A DNA stretch of 64,000 nt from Bubalus kerabau. Its lineage: Eukaryota; Chordata; Mammalia; Artiodactyla; Bovidae. A program made the translations under genes and the position numbers. The notes under the pieces were generated by a model. The model worked only from the letters and a program-made list of their open reading frames with translations. It did not search any database and was not told where the DNA came from. The stretch spans positions 48,013,001-48,077,000 of the forward strand of contig NC_073630.1 of the NCBI RefSeq assembly GCF_029407905.1. The letters run 5' to 3'. Below, one piece after another: positions 42,260-53,526 of the stretch (positions are counted from its first letter, which is position 1; each line of letters starts with the position of its first letter).

Positions 42260-43469
42260 ATAAATATATAAATGCATAAGACTTTAAGAAAGGAACTTGG
42301 CAGGTAGAAAACCCATATAAGTACCAGTTTCTATTGTTATTGTTGTTTATAGTTACTGTAGCTATAATACATAGTTGATGCTCAGAAAATATAACTTGAA
42401 TGATGCATCAATGTCCATTAATACACAAGTAATGTCCCCAAAATGTATACTATAGTTTTTCTGTGGAAGGCTTAATTTTTATGAGCTTCTATCTCTAAAG
42501 TTCCTCTTTGGGAATAAATATTGCACATCTACTGCTACAAACTTTTCTAAAATAAATAGGAAGCAATTCAGAGGAAGAGTTAGGTTACAAATTAAAGAAT
42601 AAGTGACATTGAGCATCAACTAGCTGAGTTGCCACCAAGAACACCTACAGAGGCCTAAACCTGCCCCCGCCACCCCAGACAAGCTTTCTGTGGGTAGAGA
42701 ATCATTGGCCTTTAGAGATTTCTAACAAAAGCCAGCATGGGGTCTCTTCATCCAGGAATACTGAATCACTGTGCCGTCAGATTTTAATCTCTCTCTGTTA
42801 AAAATAGGAAACCAGGCAAAGGATTTCCTTTCACGTTTTTTTCCCCCGATGATCGCACAAAGATACAATGACAAGGCATTAGGAGTGCCCGGTTCTTTGG
42901 CACCCATCACAACGGTAACTCTGGGATGACAACCATCAGGTTTTCCAAGGGTGGCAGCCCCAGCAACATAGACGATGTGAAACAGCCCAGTCCCCAGCCC
43001 CTTGCCCTCCCTGGGCCCCGCCTGCTCCAGCAAGCCCCTGGGAAGGCTTCCGAGGAGGCAGTTTCATGCGCCACTGGCCTTGCCGTGGTCCATCACAGGC
43101 ATCAATCACCGCTTTCAACCCAGCTGCCTCTCCAATTAACGCAAAGCTGTTTAGTTAGTGCCTTGAGAGCTGGGACAGAGAAGCAGCCTCAAAGGGTATT
43201 CTTTAAAGATAAACGCAAAACCTCTTTCATTCCTTATCATGAGGTGTTTTGTGTGTTTGTTTTCATTTTTTTAGTTTACCCCAAAAGGAAGAGGATCGCA
43301 ATAATCGCCTTCCCTCCATGACAACTTTTAAAGATGTTTATCGAAGCCAAACCTCTCTTGACGTTTGCCAATTGCTAAATAGAAGCTGTTTTTCCTGCCA
43401 AATATGCCCTCTTTTTCAGTGCTTATAAATGGATTATATATAAATAGGATGAGTTAATGCTGTTCATCT
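42260..43469. other. Repeat-free, CpG-retaining sequence (candidate conserved block)
   Basis: No repeat is recognised. About 42880-43380 has many CpGs and complex sequence such as GATAAACGCAAAACC and GATCGCAATAATCGCC. A 131-codon plus frame (42926-43321) is the longest here but shows no domain. Confidence 0.5.
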
Positions 43470-43543
43470 GATGAAACGGATTAAAATAGATGAACACAAA
43501 ATTAAGGATGAAATGGATTAAAATAAGTGAACACAAAATTAAG
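43470..43543. repeat. Tandem duplication, 2 x 37 bp
   Basis: Two adjacent 37-bp units (43470-43506, 43507-43543) begin GATGAAA and end CACAAAATTAAG. They differ at three positions. Confidence 0.95.
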
Positions 43544-43777
43544 GTAACACACGGTTCTATTGGAGTTTGTGGGAAAAGCATCAGAGAGCCTTGTGCTAGA
43601 ATCCAGGGCACCAGAAAGTAAAGAGAGAAACTCAACTTTATCCTGAAAGGATTATTCTTGTCTTTACCAGTGAGGTTCATGGGAGCAGTTGCTATATAGT
43701 CCCACATAAAGTTGCCAGCTTTAGAAAAGGAAAACACAGAATGTCCAGCTAAATTTAATACCAAATAAATAAATTAT
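43544..43777. other. Unassigned sequence
   Basis: Nothing recognised. Confidence 0.5.
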
Positions 43778-43788
43778 TTCTTAGTATA

Positions 43789-43927
43789 GTGAAAGTGAAA
43801 GTGTTAGTCACTTAGTCATGTCCATCACTTTGCAATCCCAGGGACTATAGCCTCCCAGGCTCCTCTGTCCAAGGGATTCTCCAGGCAAGAATACTGGAGT
43901 GGGTTGCCATTCCCTTCTCCAGGGATC
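43789..43927 (-). mobile_element. Bov-tA SINE, head missing, 11-bp TSD
   Basis: GTGAAAGTGAAAGTGTTAGT, then the antisense Bov-A body to CCATTCCCTTCTCCAGGGA. TSD TTCTTAG(T/C)ATA lies at 43778-43788 and 43928-43938. It was truncated at insertion. Confidence 0.9.
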
Positions 43928-43938
43928 TTCTTAGCATA

Positions 43939-44135
43939 AGCATGTCCCAAATATTGCATGGAACATACTTATACTAAAAATTGTTCACTGTTTATCTGAA
44001 ATTTAAATTAACAGATTGTCCTGTATTTCACCTGTCAACTCTCACCCCCAAAGAATTTAAGTTGATCCTCAGAAGACAAGGAGTAATTCCTATTGGAAAA
44101 CTCACTCAAAGGCCAGACACTTTTGTCTAAATCAA
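43939..44135. other. Unassigned spacer
   Basis: Nothing recognised. Confidence 0.5.
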
Positions 44136-45108
44136 TTCAGTTCAGTTCAGTTCAGTCACTCAGTCGTGTCTGACTCTTTGTGACCCCACGAATTGCAGCA
44201 TGCCAGGCCTCCCTGTCCATCACCAACCCCCAGAGTTCACTCAAACTCATGTCCATCGAGTTGGTGATGCCATCCAGCCATCTCATCCTCTGTCGTCCCC
44301 TTCTCCTCCTGCCCCCAATCCCTCCCAGCATCAGAGTCTTCAAATGAGTCAGCTCTTCACATGAGGTGGCCAAAGTACTGGAGTTTCAGCTTCAGCATCA
44401 GTCCTTCCAATGAACACCTAGGACTGATCTCCTTTAGAATGGACTGGTTGGATCTCCTTGCAGTCCAAGGGACTCGCAAGAGTCTTCTCCAACACCACAG
44501 TTCAAAAGCATCAATTCTTCGGTGCTCAGCTTTCTTCACAGTCCAAGTCTCACATCCATATATGACCACTGGAAAAGCCATAGCCTTGACTAGATGGACC
44601 TTTGTTGGCAAAGTAATGTCTCTGCTTTTGAATATGCTATCTAGGTTGGTCATAACTTTCCTTTCAAGGAGTAAGCGTCTTTTAATTTCATGGCTGCAGT
44701 CACCATCTGCAGTGATTTTGGAGCCCAAAAAAATAAAGTCTGACACTGTTTCCCCATCTATTTCCCATGAAGTGATGGGACCAGATGCCATGATCTTAGT
44801 TTCCTGAATGTTGAGCTTTACTCCAACTTTTTCACTCTCCTCTTTCACTGTCATCAAAAGGCTTTTTAGTTCCTCTTCACTTTCTGCCATAAGGGTGGTG
44901 TCATCTGAATATCTGAGGTTATTGATATTTCTCCTGGCATTCTTGATTCCAGCTTGTGCTTCTTCCAGCCCAGCATTTCTCGTGATGTACTCTGCATATA
45001 AGTTAAATAAGCAGGGTGACAATATACAGCCTTGACGTACTCCTTTTCCTATTTGGAACCAGTCTGTTGTTCCATGTCCAGTTCTAACTGTTGCATCCTG
45101 ACCTGCAT
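44136..45108 (-). mobile_element. BovB (RTE) LINE, 5'-truncated, with RT C-terminal part
   Basis: The 3' tail is (TTCAG)n at 44136-44156. The minus frame 44357-45022 (221 codons) begins MSPCLFNLYAEY, has the polymerase motif as YSDD where active BovB has YADD, then MAESEEELKSLL and a C-terminal RRSNQSIL segment. A small deletion near 44341 (copy 48734-49212 reads TTTTCCAATGAG there) shifts the rest into another frame (44152-44373, GGIGGRRRRGRQRMRW). Not functional. Confidence 0.94.
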
Positions 45109-45139
45109 ATTAGGTTGGCTAAAAATTTGCTTGAATTAG
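45109..45139. mobile_element. Mariner-type terminal fragment
   Basis: ATTAGGTTGGCTAAAAATTT, then GCTTGAATTAG, matches the left end of bovine mariner MITEs (TTAGGTTGGCCAAAAAG). The rest of the element is missing. It touches the BovB 5' truncation point. Confidence 0.6.
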
Positions 45140-45284
45140 TCATAAATACAGGACCTAGCAGCTTTCATGGCAACATTTTACCACTTTGCAATCCTAGCTG
45201 TGTGTACCTGTGATTAATGCTTTAAAGTGGTAACCCATTCATATTTCAAACAGAAAATAATATTATCACCAAAAGTATCTCCAT
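45140..45284. other. Short unassigned spacer
   Basis: Nothing recognised. Confidence 0.5.
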
Positions 45285-45455
45285 GGTTATAACCCAGGCT
45301 CTACGCTAGATTTTTATAGCTCTAGCTCATTTAATCCTCACAACTCTGTGAAGTTGGTATGATTTATTACTTGGCAAATTGCAGAAACCTGTCCAGGGTC
45401 ACACAGCTGGTAAATGGAGAGGCCAGGATGGACATCAAGGTCTGTCCTACCCTCA
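45285..45455 (-). repeat. MIR SINE
   Basis: CTAGCTCATTTAATCCTCAC, AACTCTGTGAAGTTGGTATG and CAGGGTCACACAGCTGGTAA fit antisense MIR well. Confidence 0.85.
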
Positions 45456-45699
45456 AGCATATGTCCTCCTATCTCCTCAATCAAATCAACACTTTACTTT
45501 TTTTCCCACTGCAAGTCTACAATGTGTGGAGACTGCCTGTCTTGGATACCTGGGATTGATTTTGGTTGATGGCAAAGGAAAGAGAGGACAAGGACTTGAA
45601 TATTTTTAGAAGACAACACATTCAATTACAATAAATAAAAGACAGTAAAGAAGTGCCAAAGTGACCCTCACTTGAAACTAGAAAGGGTTTTGGGCACCA

Positions 45700-45912
45700 A
45701 TTCAATATGACTAATAATGAGCATATTTAATAAACACCTGCTAAATATCAGGCACAAGGTGGGCATTACAACTTTACTGGCACAAATGGGAAAATGAGGC
45801 AGGCTACATAGATTTCCCAGAGATGCCAAGTAGTAGAGCTGGAAGAATTAAACCTACATCCCTGTGATCACTCTCCCACAAAGCCCATGCTCTGAACCAC
45901 TAGGCTGTGATG
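45700..45912 (-). repeat. MIR SINE
   Basis: AATAAACACCTGCTAAATAT, AATGGGAAAATGAGGCAGGC, AAGTAGTAGAGCTGGAAG and GAACCACTAGGCTGTGATG follow antisense MIR. Confidence 0.78.
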
Positions 45913-46430
45913 TTTTGATATAACTCTTCTCATAAATGTACTTTTAAAAGCCTCTTCTTTCTTTCCATGAGCTTCTCACAGCCTTCAGCTCACTTCAAAA
46001 CACAAACACACAATTTACCTTCATGGGCCATCATGGAGATATAAATGCATCATAAAAGCCAATGAATAGATTTCAATCATCCCTATGTAATCTTTGTATC
46101 TAGAAGAAAAGGGTCATTGCAAAAAAAGATTCATTACCATAAGGTCAAAAATAGCCAACGTTAAGTGTTTAGTTTCCATCTTGGGAGTCAGAGAATAATG
46201 AACACCTGAAGCTCATCATGAGCTTTCAGGGAAGTAAAGGAAGCGAGAGCCCTAACATTTTGATTCCATTCAATCACCATCGAATGAGTATCCCATTTGT
46301 ACACAGGGAAAAAAAAGCGGCCAAAACAGACTAGTCTGCCAGGATCCAAAGCCTTTACTGCTCCATGCCAAGAGACATGGAGACAAAAGAGAAATGTATC
46401 ACTAAGATGGAACCACTCTGCTATGCTCTG
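45913..46430. other. Unassigned sequence
   Basis: Nothing recognised. Confidence 0.5.
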
Positions 46431-46640
46431 AGTCAATCAGGGTTCTTTGGTTGTAAGCAACAGAAACCAACTCTGACTAACTTAAGCCCAAATAATGTTT
46501 CACAAAGAGAGAATAAGAGAACATATGATAACTCATAGGGCTAACTGAAAGCCTAGAGTCAGGCTTCAGAAAGAAAGTGAACCTAGCTAGATATCAGGGG
46601 ACCCAGATAGCAGGAATTAATAGACCCTCTTACCAGCCAC
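46431..46640 (+). repeat. Probable ancient dispersed repeat, family unknown
   Basis: GGTTGTAAGCAACAGAAACC, AACTCTGACTAACTTAAGCC and CAGGCTTCAGAAAGAAAG resemble a common mammalian interspersed repeat. I cannot name the family with confidence. Confidence 0.35.
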
Positions 46641-46794
46641 CTCCACGGAGACATATTATAGCTCTAATTTAAGTTAATATTCCAGTTCTTGGGAGAGAAA
46701 AAGCAAAATTCACATGCTATTAGCAAGAAGAAAAGGGAGAGGCTTTGGGAGGCAAAAACATTAAATGTTTACAAAAATATTGTGTAGCAATTAC

Positions 46795-47020
46795 AAGTGC
46801 AAATGTTGAAATCAGACTTTCCAAGGATTTGTGAGACTTACTGTGTAACCTCAGATAAGTTGTTTAACCACTTTGTGCCTGTTTTCTTGACTGTAATATG
46901 GTAATGATAATAGATCACATTTCATTTAGCCGTGAGGATTCAAATAGTTAATTCAAGTAAACTATTTAGAATAGTGTTTACTATGTTGCAGCTACTCAAT
47001 AAATGTTGGTCATCATTCTT
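46795..47020 (+). repeat. MIR SINE
   Basis: GTGTAACCTCAGATAAGTTG, GTGCCTGTTTTCTTGACTGT, AGCCGTGAGGATTCAAATAG and CTACTCAATAAATGTTGGTC give a nearly full sense MIR with its 3' end. Confidence 0.87.
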
Positions 47021-47139
47021 ATCAGTGATTGATCTGTATGACTGCTCTTGACCAGCATGATTTGAGCGTTGTTTGTTAACGCAGTTGAACCAACTTATTC
47101 TGACTAATATGGGATTTTACCTTCACAACAGTTTAGTCC

Positions 47140-47235
47140 ATTTCAACCAACACCCACTAAGCACCTACACATACCCAACTCTGAGTTAGGCTTTGAACGT
47201 TACAGAAACAGGCACTGTCTGAGCTTTAAAATGTA
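47140..47235 (-). repeat. L2 3'-end fragment
   Basis: ACCCACTAAGCACCTACACA, TGAGTTAGGCTTTGAACGTT and GAAACAGGCACTGTCTGAGC fit antisense L2. Confidence 0.6.
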
Positions 47236-48720
47236 GCAGGAAATGTATGCTGTCTCTATAAAACACGCCTTTTACTATGCTCAACTCCACAACAACAAAA
47301 AAAAACCAAGAGACAGATGTCCAAAACACATAGTTTCTATAAATTTCTGTGATGTACTGGTGTCTGTCATACAAATCCAGTCCTCTCCAAATATAAGCAT
47401 CTAGACGTACCTATGCCTCCCTTCTGTGAAACAGCATTTATACTACATATGTGTTTAATAAGTGTGCTTACTAAATGTTTAATGATAAGAACCTAAACAG
47501 CTCCTCTCGCTACAGTAATAGAACAGCTAATAGGCCGCTGGTGGACCAAGCAGTAAAAAGAAAGTACAGAATTGAGTCGGCTAAAACCATAGGTCTCATT
47601 ACCAAGAAGGGGATAAAATATTCTATACCAAAACCAATGCACAGACACTGCCAAAAGTCACAGCCAAATACACAGATTGAACACAAAGAACAGCTGCAGT
47701 GAAAATTTTATGCTCTTTATTATACAACTTCTCTAAGGACCTGATTTTAAATTCAGTCACTCATTTCCTCATTTGTCAGCATGGACTGCCACAGTCGAAC
47801 CACAGAACTTAGTTGATAAATGGGACTTCTGCTATTAAAAATTATTCACAAAAGCCATGGTTTCCAGTGGAATAAAAAATATATGGACATTGCAATGTCT
47901 AAAAGTCTATGTCTTAGGCATGAGCATTATTGTCTAAGAAGTTGTAATAGAAGGACTGAGCCCTATCTGAGGGGCAGAATTGTATGCACAAGTAAGTATA
48001 TGGGATTTTTTAAGGTTCTACAGTGCCCTGGAGCAGTATTTTACTAAATAAAGCACCTTCAGGGGGTCAAAATGGTTAACCACCTTGCTCAATCCTGGTG
48101 GGGTGAAATCGTGAGCTATGATTTGGTCTTCCTTCTCCAAATAAGTCCAAGTATGACTCTTATTTAAGTTATCATGAACATGGACTGCCAATCAAGTCTC
48201 TATGGCACAGAGGAAGAAAAACAAAGGATGGCCCAACCTAATACATAAGTAACTTCGGCCTTCGGGACTATTACTAGGCTGTTTGGGTCCTTCAGGAAAG
48301 ACAAATCTTACAGTAGAATATGAATAGCATCACTAAAGGCAAGCTCTAAGCAGGAAATTCCAGGTGAGAAAGCACCTTTTGGAGAAATATAAAATCATTG
48401 TATGTTAACTGTGTATCATTCAATATCATCTATAAGAACTACGTGTTAAAATTAGATTTTGCATCAAAAATCATGTGACTTTTTACTTATGATGTGTAAA
48501 TTAAACATTTTCATATTTGCAATTTAAGCTTTTACTTAATTCATCATTTCCAATCCGATGAGGGTCCCACATCAAGGCCTTCTAAAGGTCAGGTCTGATT
48601 AGATGGGAGCAGCATGAAATAAACGAAAGGACTCTGGCATCCCCAGATCTTTCTTCAGGAACAGTTTGCATCTGTTACTAGTGTCTTCCTCATATTTTGA
48701 TGCTGTTATTTCATTTGCCA
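47236..48720. other. Unassigned sequence
   Basis: No repeat is recognised over about 1.5 kb. Frames of 62-75 codons have no domain. Confidence 0.5.
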
Positions 48721-48733
48721 CATTTTGCTATAT

Positions 48734-49212
48734 CAGTTCAGTTCAGTCGCTCAGTCGTGTCTGACTCTGCGACCCCATGAATCACAACATGCCAGGCCTC
48801 CCTGTCCATCACCAACTCCCAGAGTTCACCCAGACTCACGTCCATAGAGTCAGTGATGCCATCCAGCCATCTCATCCTCTGTCGTCCCCTTCTCCTCCTG
48901 CCCCCAATCCCTCCCAGCGTCAGAGTCTTTTCCAATGAGTCAACTCTTCGCATGAGGTGGCCAAAGTACTGGAGTTTCAGCTTTAGCATCATTCCTTCCA
49001 AAGAAATCCCAGGGTTCATCTTCAGAATGGACTGGTTGGATCTCCTTGCAGTCCAAGGGACTCTCAAGAGTCTTCTCCAACACCACAGTTCAAAAGCATC
49101 AATTCTTTGGCGCTCAGCCTTCTTCACAGTCCAACTCTCACATCCATACATGACCACAGGGAAAACCATAGCCTTGACTAGATGGACCTTTGTTGGCAAA
49201 GTAATGTCTCTG
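48734..49212 (-). mobile_element. BovB LINE 3' end, 5'-truncated, with exact 13-bp TSD
   Basis: A short (TTCAG)n tail, then the BovB 3' region to AAAGTAATGTCTCTG. TSD CATTTTGCTATAT lies at 48721-48733 and 49213-49225. The minus frame 48738-49331 holds the C-terminal RT part (DITLPTKVHLVKAM, ELWCWRRLLRVPWTARRSNQ, GGIGGRRRRGRQRMRWLDGI) still open. The reading frame and TSD are the best preserved of the BovB copies here. Confidence 0.95.
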
Positions 49213-49225
49213 CATTTTGCTATAT

Positions 49226-50089
49226 AGGACCTCATTATCTGGAAATAAGGCAAAACTGTCTTATTACTTCTTTTATGGGTTTTTTCCTCCTTTAAACAAT
49301 GGTATTTTTCTAAACTAGAGCATTTTTGCATAAGTTAAAAACAATGGATATAGGCATATTGGCATATATACATACTCATGTGATGAAGTTTTATATAAGC
49401 ATATGTCAAAATATATGATTGTATAAAAATAAGTAGGTATATATACACACAAACACATAACTACAAATGTATAATATACATTTTCAGCTAGATAAACTTA
49501 TTTACCTTTGGCATCTGGCAGTAAGCTGAGTCTGTAATAAATTGACCCTTGGCTTATAAACTGGTACATGTATGCCACAGAGAACATCTACCTAATATCT
49601 GTTAGGCATGCTCCCTAACCTAAAATTCATTCTCCCATCTTGCTTAATAATAAAGCCCCAGTTTCATTTGGAGCACCAAGGTGCCCAGTTGAAGCTCCAT
49701 GTCATAGCTTCCCTTACAGCTACACATGGGGACATAAGTTCTGGTCAAGTAAACACAAGCAGAAGTCATTGACTGGGATGGGCTGGGATTTCCATTAAAA
49801 GATAACAGAAGACTGGAACTCACCCTCTTTTTGCCTCTGCCCTTGCTCGTCCTGTCTGTAACATGGAAATAACAGCTGGAGATTCAGCAAATGTCTTTCA
49901 TCTTCAAGACAAAAGACCGAAAGACATGTACTACTATGAAAAAACAGAAAGACCTTAGTCCCTAATACATTTTTCGAGCTGTTAAAGGGCTTATTTCTGG
50001 TCTTCATTTGTAAAGAGAAAAATCCCACCCCTGATTTTTTATTCACAACTACAGTATATATAAAAGATCCCGTGCTAAAATTCAAAATA
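49226..50089. other. AT-rich unassigned sequence
   Basis: A TATA/CACA-rich low-complexity stretch lies at about 49345-49495. Nothing else recognised. Confidence 0.5.
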
Positions 50090-50200
50090 GTCACTTATTG
50101 CATACATGTATATGTATGGCTAAGTCACTGCCGCACACTTGAAACTATCATAACACTGTTAGTCAGCTACATTCCAATATAAAATAAAAAGTTAAAAAAT
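50090..50200 (+). mobile_element. L1 3' terminus with A-rich tail
   Basis: ATGTATGGCTAAGTCACTGC, GAAACTATCATAACACTGTT and TTCCAATATAAAATAAAAAG match the last 100 bp of the ruminant L1 (compare 34020-34115). Confidence 0.85.
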
Positions 50201-50424
50201 ATAATAATCGTTAAAAATATATATATAACCGTTAATGGTGAATAAATAAATCTAATTCAAATTTTATCTTAATAAAAGTTGGTTTATTTTTCAATATTTA
50301 TCATTAAAAAGAAATATAAGATCTTTCCGATCCCATAATTTGGGAGGATTTTATCTGGCAAAACCATCCAAGTCCAGGGTTAATGAGGTTCATGTTGATG
50401 AGAATTGAACTCTAGCTGTTAAGT
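50201..50424. other. AT-rich unassigned sequence
   Basis: AT-rich DNA, nothing recognised. Confidence 0.5.
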
Positions 50425-50600
50425 AAATAATAACACCAGTAGTGATTTAGAGCTTTTCATCCCTAAAATTTGTAGCAAATTGCAACTAGCCCTATGGGGT
50501 AGGTAAAATTACTGACATATTTTATTGACAGAGAAACTGAGTCATCAAGTCATAAAATAGCCTGGGGTCTATTAGTAAATAAGCAACATCAGTTAAGAGA
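50425..50600 (-). repeat. MIR SINE
   Basis: CCTATGGGGTAGGTAAAATT, ATTGACAGAGAAACTGAGTC and TTAGTAAATAAGCAAC are antisense MIR. Confidence 0.65.
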
Positions 50601-50784
50601 GATTGCAGTCAGCTTCTAAGGCCATCAAAGAGAATTCTTTAAGGGTCAGCATTTAATGAAACATTTAAAATGCACTCTCCCTATCCCATCATCATCTAAA
50701 AAAAAAAAAGTGTGTGCATGCATTTTGAAGCAGGCGGCCAAGATTTCTTGGTTCTTAGAACCAGTGACCGCTTCAGATGCAAAG

Positions 50785-50870
50785 ATCCTGAAGTCTCTTT
50801 ATCATGTCCCATTAACCGACACAGGGCTGGGCACGTGACACGTACCCGGTAAATGCTTACTGAATGAAGA
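50785..50870 (+). repeat. L2 or MIR 3'-end fragment
   Basis: ACAGGGCTGGGCACGTGACA, then GTAAATGCTTACTGAATGAA, is the sense 3' end shared in style by L2 and MIR. Confidence 0.6.
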
Positions 50871-53284
50871 GCCACTCTCTAAAATCATCCTGCGGGCCAT
50901 GCTGATTCTGAAATGCAACTTTCACTTTGAATCAACGCAATTCCTACATTAGGGGCAGCCTTTCCTATTCTCTTCAGACACCCCTCCCAGAAAGCTGTCC
51001 CTCTCGAGGCCGACACAGCATTCTTATAGGTCCCTGGCCACTCTAAATTCAGGCCACCTTCAAAAATCCATCTTCCTTCTTGATTCATTTTTCAGCATGA
51101 ACAAGGAAATGGTTTGATGATAGAATAATAATTGATGGTTATGATATCCGATGCTGTATAAAAGGTTTGATTTCATGGCTACATAACTGTTTACAAAACA
51201 TCATATACCAAAAAAAAAAAAAGTCCTGAGTAATGTCCTTGCTGGAACACTTTATTTCCAGAGGAGAGCTGCACTGCCCATGAGACTAATGGGCCACTTT
51301 TAAATTAGCCAGAGCTGAAATGTCTGTTCTCCTCTTGCAGGCCATTGTTATGAATGGTCAGCATCTGGCCGAACTCTTCTTTGCCCCTGCCCTCCAGGCC
51401 ATCTTGGCTACTTGTCTTAAACTCGAGCACTTTGACAGGGTATTTGATGGAGGTGGCCCTGAGGCAGAAGGCCAGTTTTATTGAATCAAAATGCTGTAGC
51501 TTCACTGAAGACCTTTCATCCAACCACTGTTGAAGGCCGTTGAGGCCCTCGTTTATAGGTGGATGAAGTGAACTTCCCATGGTCACTTAACAAGTCAAAA
51601 GCCAGGCAGGGCATTCCATAATGAAGTCCGGCGGCCGTGAAACCTCCGTTTCTGCCATTTGTCATGCACACTCAGTGTTTCTCCAGTGGCAGTCAGGAAT
51701 TATCCATCCAAACAGGTTTCTGGGAAACAGGGCGTCAGAGGAATATAGTTATGGGGAGAGAAATGAATCTCTGCCTGGGGACACAGGCTCAAGATTGAAT
51801 TCCAAGTTCTCTAAATGAAGAAGAAACCCATCTTAATAAGCATGCTCTTCCATTTTCAGTCCACTTTGGAAGTCATTATATTCTTGTACCTCTCAGTCGA
51901 GACTCAGAGAAAGAAAAAGGGTAACATCATTTCAAAGGAAGCCTTCCTTTCCCTGCCATGAGAGCCCAGACCTCTAGGTGGAATTCCCACCACATTCAAA
52001 AGTCATCCTTCATCTACAACCTCCATCTCCTGTCCACCAGGCTCCCAGAAATGTCAGCTAGACAGCAATGGTTGCAATCCTTGTGGAGAATCTTCACTTT
52101 ACTTCCAAGCTAGAAGTTATTTTTGCACAAAAGGGAGGGGGAGAAGAAAGGAATAGAGGTTATTTACAGAATTAGTTGCAGAGAGAAAAAAAAATGGGAC
52201 TCTAAATGGAGAGATTATCAACATAGAAAGATGTGTTAGAGCCTAATAAGAAACACATGCTTCACGCAGTACATCTGAATATAACCATTAGTGGCATGGA
52301 AGAGAGGCTGTTTACTGTATTAAAGCTACCTTTACTGGTTGCATAAAAACAAAAAAGGATTGTATTGGGGCAATCACACTCCCATCTTTTCAATTACAGA
52401 GATAGAACAATCTCAGATTCCGAAGCTAACTACAAATCAAAATTGTGTTATGTTATCTGCTGAGACACAAATGGAAAATAAATACTGTTAACTGTCACTT
52501 TCCATTAGGTAACAGAAATTCAATTACATTTCAAACAAGCCTCCATGTCAACAGAATAAATCTGTTTCATAAATGAGCAGGTAACCATTTTTGATTCCAA
52601 CTTCCCAAAGGGAAAAAATCAATTTTAATCACAATTCTTCAATTTTTTTTTCCATATGAATGTTTTGGAGTCGAGTACATCATCTGGTCTAATAAACAGT
52701 GTTGTACAAAAGAAGGGAAAAAAGATGAAGTTGGTTGTTGTTTGTTTCTAGTGCCTTTTAAACCAGAGACTGTTCATGTCCGGCTTAACTAAACTCTGTA
52801 TTGTTCCGATGCTTTCATTTTAAAAGCAAATTTCAGGAAGGGGGGGAAATGTACAAGCAAAATGCTGTCTGCAATGGGTGGGGATAGTCCCAGTAAGAAA
52901 TGTACATAGGGAATATGAATCAGCTTTTAGTGACAGACCTTGAAAGGGGACACCCTTCCATAAGCCCCCAACCCAACTCCATTGGAATGTAAGCAGAATC
53001 AGGAAAGACAAGTTTCTGTTCTGGAAGATTCGGTCAACCAGAGGACAAGCTGACAGATCTGGGGTAACTAAGAGAGCTTGAAGTAAATTGCTCACTCAGT
53101 ACAAGGGTATTTTGATCTATAAACGTTTGCTGGTTACCGGCTTGTGTTGCAATGGGACAGCCTTTTGGAGGGGAGCTTTTTACATTTTACTTGACTCCAA
53201 GTGAATGCTGAAGGGTGGTGACTTCCAATAACGGATCTCCAAACTTATTTTAGCTTGTTAAAGGACAGAGTACCCTCTCAGAGC
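50871..53284. other. Longest repeat-free block (candidate conserved non-coding)
   Basis: I recognise no repeat in 2.4 kb apart from a 13-nt A-run near 51211. Parts at about 51290-51660 and 52270-52570 are complex and information-rich. A 93-codon minus frame (51305-51586) lies in the first part, but it has no domain I recognise and no supported splice context. Confidence 0.55.
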
Positions 53285-53505
53285 TACTACTTAGAGTCCT
53301 GTGATGCAGGCACTGATGTAAGCACTTTGTGTAATTATTTCATTTAATCCTTACCAGCAACCCTGCAAGACAGGTCTCAGTCTTATCTCCAAAAGTGGAT
53401 GGAGGCAATGAGAGGCTAAGTACATGTCCAACTTGCACAGCAAGAATACAGCTGGGCAGTGATTAAAGCCCAGGTGGTCTGACTCCAGAGTCGGTCCTTT
53501 CACAA
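53285..53505 (-). repeat. MIR SINE
   Basis: GATGCAGGCACTGATGTAAG, TTATTTCATTTAATCCTTAC and GGTGGTCTGACTCCAGAGTC follow antisense MIR to its 5' part. Confidence 0.85.
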
Positions 53506-53526
53506 AGGCAATGACCACATTTCCAT

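Noticed and set aside
42926..43321. 131-codon plus-strand open frame
   Set aside because: It lies in the CpG-retaining block; the frame ends in a Val/Phe-rich run from T-rich DNA and looks like a by-product of composition.
44136..49212. A possible reverse-transcriptase-based system in the BovB frames
   Set aside because: All copies are 5'-truncated, frameshifted BovB retrotransposon pieces; there is no intact enzyme and no partner gene.
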